Shown here: one piece after another, positions 6,828 to 9,887 of the stretch
How the letters are laid out: every line of letters starts with the position of its first letter
Numbering within the stretch: position 1 is the first letter of the stretch
NCBI GenBank assembly: GCA_030603375.1
Contig: JAUVXY010000047.1
Span: 1-9,887, forward strand
Reading direction: 5' to 3'
From: Actinomycetes bacterium
GTDB lineage: Bacteria; Actinomycetota; Humimicrobiia; Humimicrobiales; Humimicrobiaceae
DNA: 9,887 bases
The notes under the pieces: generated by a model
The model's input: only the letters and a program-made list of their open reading frames with translations
Databases searched by the model: none
What the model was told of the DNA's origin: nothing
Made by a program: the position numbers and the translations under genes

Positions 6828-8339
6828 ATGTCTAAAAAAATTTATGTGTTTGATACAACTTTAAGAGATGGTGAGCAAGCGCCCGGCATTCATTTAAATG
6901 TCAAGGAGAAAGTAAAAATAGCAGAACAGCTGAGCAGATTAAACGTAGATGTAATTGAGGCTGGATTTCCGATATCATCAAAAAGTGATTTTAAAGCAGT
7001 AAAAGAAATATCAAAGAGAATAAAAGATAAAAGTATCGCAGTACTGGCGAGAGCCATTGCTAAAGATGTGGATATTGCAGGGGAATCTTTAAAAGATGCC
7101 AGTCAGCCTGTTATTCATACTTTTATGTCATCATCAGATATTCACCTTAAATCTCAGTTTAAAAAAAGCAGGGAAGAGGTGTTGGAGATTGCAAAAGAAG
7201 CAGTCAAAAGAAGCAGAAAGTACACTGATATAGTTGAATTTTCTGCTATGGATGCAACAAGAAGCGACTGGGATTTTCTATGCAGGCTGTTTGAGGTTGT
7301 AATTAAAAGCGGCGCCAAAGTTTTAAACATACCGGATACGGTAGGGTATGCTATTCCCAGTGAGTTTGCAAATCTAATTGATTATATTTTTGAAAATGTA
7401 AGCGGTATAGAAAATGTTATTGTAAGCGTCCACTGTCATGATGATCTTGGGCTGGCTGTTGCAAATTCAATAATGGCAATAGAACATGGAGCAAGACAGG
7501 TAGAGTGCTCTGTAAATGGCATTGGGGAAAGGGCAGGAAATGCATCTCTGGAAGAAGTAGCTATGATTATTGATACAAGGAAAAAAGATTTAGATGCATA
7601 TACCGGTCTGAACATATCAGAAATAATGAAGACAAGTAGTCTCGTAAAATCTCTTACAGGCTATATTGTTGCTCCGAATAAAGCAATAATCGGCAAGAAT
7701 GCATTTATGCATGAAGCAGGGATTCACCAGGATGGAATGCTAAAAGACAGAGCTACTTATGAAATAATAAAACCTGAAAGCATAGGCGTAACGTCTTCCA
7801 AGCTGGTGCTGGGCAAACACTCCGGAAGACATGCATTTGTAAAAAGATTAAAGGAACTCGGGTTTAACTTAGAGGGCGAGAATTTAGAAAAAGCATTTGA
7901 TAGATTTAAGGGCCTTGCAGAGAAAAAAGGAGCCATAAACGATAATGATATTAAAGCTATAGTAGAAAATGAAATAAGGGATGTGTCAGGATATTTTAAA
8001 TTAAAATATTACCAGATACTAAGCGGCACCAATGTTACATCAACAGCTACTATTGGCATAGAGATTGACGGAAAGCTCCATCAGGGAGTTTCTTACGGAG
8101 ACGGACCCGTAGATGCATCTTTTAAAGCTATTGATTCTATAACAAAAATGAAGGTCAAACTTGTTGACTACAGTATTGAGGCAGTTTCTGAAGGAAAAGA
8201 TGCAATAGGGTCAGTTAAAATAATAATTAGTGCAGATGGCATGGATGTTATGGGAAGCGGCATTAGCACGGACGTAATTGAAGCAAGCATAAAGGCATAC
8301 ATAGATGCCATGAATAGAGTAATGCAAGGCTGCGCATAA
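6828..8339 (+). CDS. leuA: 2-isopropylmalate synthase
   Basis: Condenses acetyl-CoA with 2-ketoisovalerate, the committed step of leucine synthesis. At 503 aa it has normal length for the bacterial LeuA class. The N-terminal TIM barrel opens with FDTTLRDGEQAPG (Arg13 and metal-binding Asp14). HCHDD supplies His202 and His204, and NGIGERAGN ends in the fourth metal ligand Asn238. IHTFMSSSDIH is typical of LeuA rather than citramalate or homocitrate synthase. Residues about 375-503 form the LeuA C-terminal domain, containing TSTATIGIEIDG, which binds leucine in relatives, so feedback inhibition is expected. One oddity is Met141 in FSAMDATRSD, where most homologues I recall have Glu (FSxEDA). 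ATG 6828 has only a weak Shine-Dalgarno (TAGG, 5 nt upstream). leuC and leuD follow in the same unit. Confidence 0.96.
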   Translation: MSKKIYVFDTTLRDGEQAPGIHLNVKEKVKIAEQLSRLNVDVIEAGFPISSKSDFKAVKEISKRIKDKSIAVLARAIAKDVDIAGESLKDASQPVIHTFMSSSDIHLKSQFKKSREEVLEIAKEAVKRSRKYTDIVEFSAMDATRSDWDFLCRLFEVVIKSGAKVLNIPDTVGYAIPSEFANLIDYIFENVSGIENVIVSVHCHDDLGLAVANSIMAIEHGARQVECSVNGIGERAGNASLEEVAMIIDTRKKDLDAYTGLNISEIMKTSSLVKSLTGYIVAPNKAIIGKNAFMHEAGIHQDGMLKDRATYEIIKPESIGVTSSKLVLGKHSGRHAFVKRLKELGFNLEGENLEKAFDRFKGLAEKKGAINDNDIKAIVENEIRDVSGYFKLKYYQILSGTNVTSTATIGIEIDGKLHQGVSYGDGPVDASFKAIDSITKMKVKLVDYSIEAVSEGKDAIGSVKIIISADGMDVMGSGISTDVIEASIKAYIDAMNRVMQGCA

Positions 8340-8361
8340 GTTTGTAATCAAAAAATAGAAC

Positions 8362-8369
8362 GGAGAAAG
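8362..8369 (+). promoter_or_regulatory. Ribosome binding site supporting a TTG start for leuC
   Basis: GGAGAAAG lies in the 37-nt leuA-leuC gap. Its GGAG core (8362-8365) is 11 nt before TTG 8377, a slightly long but usable spacing. The next in-frame candidate, ATG 8404, has no purine-rich site in front of it, so TTG is preferred. Confidence 0.5.
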
Positions 8370-8376
8370 TTAAAAA

Positions 8377-9654
8377 TTGGGTTTAAAAAGTACCACTCAA
8401 ACTATGGCTCAAAAAATATTAGCCCATCATTGCAGCAGGGAATATGTTTGCGAGGGCGAAATAGTAAATGCGGATGTGGATATTGTTCTTGGCAACGACA
8501 TAACTCTGCCGCTTGCAATTGCAGAATTTAAAAAAATTGGAACAAAAAAGGTTTTTGACTCGGAAAAAGTAGTTATGGTGCCTGACCATTTTACGCCAAA
8601 TAAAGACATAAAGTCTGCTGAGCAGAGTAAATTAGTCAGGACGTTTGCAGAGGAGTTTGGCATAAAAAATTATTTTGAAATTGGAAAAATGGGAATAGAA
8701 CATGCGCTTCTGCCTGAGATGGGTCTGGTGGCGCCCGGCAATTTAATAATAGGAGCAGATTCGCATACTTGCACATACGGGGCATTGGGAGCTGCTTCAA
8801 CCGGTGTTGGAAGTACTGACGCTGCTGTAGCAATGGCAACAGGCAAAGCATGGTTTATGGTACCGCAGTCTATTAAATTTATTTATAACGGCAGCTTGAA
8901 ACCATGGGTAACCGGCAAGGATTTAATACTTTATACAATAGGGCTCATAGGCGTTGATGGCGCTCTTTACAGTTCCATGGAATTTACAGGTCCTGTAATC
9001 AGGAAATTATCAATAGACAATAGATTTACAATGTCTAATATGGCCATTGAAGCAGGGGGAAAATTCGGCCTTATAGAAGCTGATGACATAACTGAGGAAT
9101 ACTTAAAACCAAAAGGCATAAGAGACTATAAAATTTTTAAAAGCGACAATGATGCAAAATACAGAAAAATATTTGAGATAGATTGCAGCAGCATTGAACT
9201 TCAGGTAGCTGCTCCGCATCTTCCATCTAATGCTAAAAATGCTGCAGATCTCAAAGATGTTTCTATTGACCAGGTGGTAATCGGGTCCTGTACAAATGGG
9301 AGAATAGAAGATTTAAAGATTGCTGCTGAAATCTTAAGTAACAAAAAAGTAAACAGCAGAGTAAGAACAATTATAATACCTGCTACCCAGAATATATATC
9401 TTGATGCATTAAGGAAAGGCTATATTGAGATCTTCAGAGAATCAGGATGTGTTGTGAGCACTCCAACCTGCGGACCATGTCTTGGCGGCCATATGGGAGT
9501 ACTGGCAGAAGGCGAGAGGGCATTGTCAACTACAAACAGGAATTTTGTCGGAAGAATGGGGCATCCGAAAAGCGAGGTTTATCTTAGCGGACCCGCCGTA
9601 GCTGCTGCGTCTGCTATCACGGGTAGAATTACCGTACCAATGGAGGTTATGTAA
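8377..9654 (+). CDS. leuC: 3-isopropylmalate dehydratase, large subunit
   Basis: With LeuD it isomerises 2-isopropylmalate to 3-isopropylmalate using a [4Fe-4S] cluster (aconitase family). At 425 aa it is the shorter LeuC/HacA-type large subunit common in archaea, clostridia and thermophiles, rather than the roughly 465-aa enterobacterial form. Motifs: VLGNDITLPLAI near the N-terminus, VMVPDHF, GADSHTCTYGALG, and the cluster cysteines Cys305 (GSCTNGR), Cys365 and Cys368 (PTCGPCLGG). The C-terminus has NRNFVGRMGHP, ending in SAITGRITVP. The assigned start is TTG, with ATG 8404 (nine residues shorter) as alternative. A homoaconitase or dimethylmalate dehydratase role is possible for this subgroup, but position between leuA and leuD makes the leucine enzyme by far the best call. 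The gene ends 2 nt before leuD. Confidence 0.96.
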   Translation: MGLKSTTQTMAQKILAHHCSREYVCEGEIVNADVDIVLGNDITLPLAIAEFKKIGTKKVFDSEKVVMVPDHFTPNKDIKSAEQSKLVRTFAEEFGIKNYFEIGKMGIEHALLPEMGLVAPGNLIIGADSHTCTYGALGAASTGVGSTDAAVAMATGKAWFMVPQSIKFIYNGSLKPWVTGKDLILYTIGLIGVDGALYSSMEFTGPVIRKLSIDNRFTMSNMAIEAGGKFGLIEADDITEEYLKPKGIRDYKIFKSDNDAKYRKIFEIDCSSIELQVAAPHLPSNAKNAADLKDVSIDQVVIGSCTNGRIEDLKIAAEILSNKKVNSRVRTIIIPATQNIYLDALRKGYIEIFRESGCVVSTPTCGPCLGGHMGVLAEGERALSTTNRNFVGRMGHPKSEVYLSGPAVAAASAITGRITVPMEVM

Positions 9655-9656
9655 AG

Positions 9657-9887
9657 ATGATAATAAAGGGAATGGCAATAAAGTATGGAAATAATGTTGA
9701 TACCGATGTAATAATACCCGCGAGGTATTTAAATACAAGTGATGAAAAAGAGCTTGCAGAACACTGCTTTGAAGATTTGGATAAGGATTTTAAAGAAAAG
9801 GTAAAAACAAGGAAGATTATAGTAGCAGGAGACAATTTTGGATGCGGATCTTCCAGGGAGCATGCTCCCATATCTATTAAGGGGAGC
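9657..9887 (+). CDS. leuD: 3-isopropylmalate dehydratase, small subunit, 3'-truncated by window edge
   Basis: Swivel-domain partner of LeuC; it completes the active site of isopropylmalate isomerase. Exactly 77 codons are visible, without a stop, and the frame runs off the right edge. Full-length members of the short class are about 160-170 aa, so roughly half is present. Motifs are YGNNVDTDVIIPARYL (residues 10-25) and GDNFGCGSSREHAP (58-71). Ser65, Ser66 and Arg67 fall in the loop that contacts substrate in aconitase-family swivel domains. ATG 9657 is 2 nt after the leuC stop. GGAGG at 9642-9646 sits inside the end of leuC, 10 nt upstream, so translation is probably coupled. An internal ATG at 9672 is less likely because it would trim the conserved N-terminal strand. 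Confidence 0.95.
   Translation, partial: MIIKGMAIKYGNNVDTDVIIPARYLNTSDEKELAEHCFEDLDKDFKEKVKTRKIIVAGDNFGCGSSREHAPISIKGS

Noticed and set aside
1..9887. A novel defence, mobile or otherwise undescribed system
   Set aside because: All eight genes are recognisable amino-acid biosynthesis enzymes with intact motifs. The gaps are short, and there are no repeat arrays, integrase or transposase genes, tRNA genes or abrupt composition changes visible by eye.

Overview
The window is one co-directional (+ strand) stretch of amino-acid biosynthesis genes. In order it holds ilvD (5' end cut by the window), ilvB, ilvN, a class V aminotransferase, serA, leuA, leuC and leuD (3' end cut by the window). All eight are intact within the window and show their family motifs. 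I found no RNA genes, mobile elements, CRISPR arrays or convincing intrinsic terminators.

The host is a bacterium with AT-rich DNA (judged by eye, not computed), purine-rich Shine-Dalgarno sites and some GTG and TTG starts. LeuC/LeuD are the short split type (about 425 aa plus a separate small subunit), and IlvD has the Pro-Gly-His N-terminal motif also found in the E. coli [4Fe-4S] enzyme. This combination occurs in clostridia, Thermotogota and many uncultured anaerobic lineages. I cannot name the taxon from the sequence.

Spacing divides the run into four blocks: ilvD; ilvB-ilvN (start 9 nt past the stop); aminotransferase-serA (14 nt gap); and leuA-leuC-leuD (37 nt and 2 nt gaps). AT-rich gaps of 148, 83 and 60 nt separate the blocks. 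The gap before ilvB has the best promoter-like sequence (a perfect TATAAT) together with short inverted and direct repeats that could be operators. The other two gaps have only weak promoter-like matches.

IlvBN makes acetolactate or acetohydroxybutyrate, and IlvD dehydrates the dihydroxy acids to 2-keto acids. The step between them, ilvC, is not in the window. LeuA, LeuC and LeuD divert 2-ketoisovalerate toward leucine, with leuB not seen. SerA oxidises 3-phosphoglycerate, and the aminotransferase beside it is the obvious candidate for the next serine step, although its family is usually labelled alanine-glyoxylate or serine-pyruvate aminotransferase. Valine, serine and leucine feedback are all suggested by the IlvN ACT domain, the SerA ACT domain and the LeuA C-terminal domain.

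This is an ordinary biosynthetic region and I see no sign of an undescribed system. The points worth a second look are the serine pair sitting where ilvC often lies, and the structured ilvB leader.
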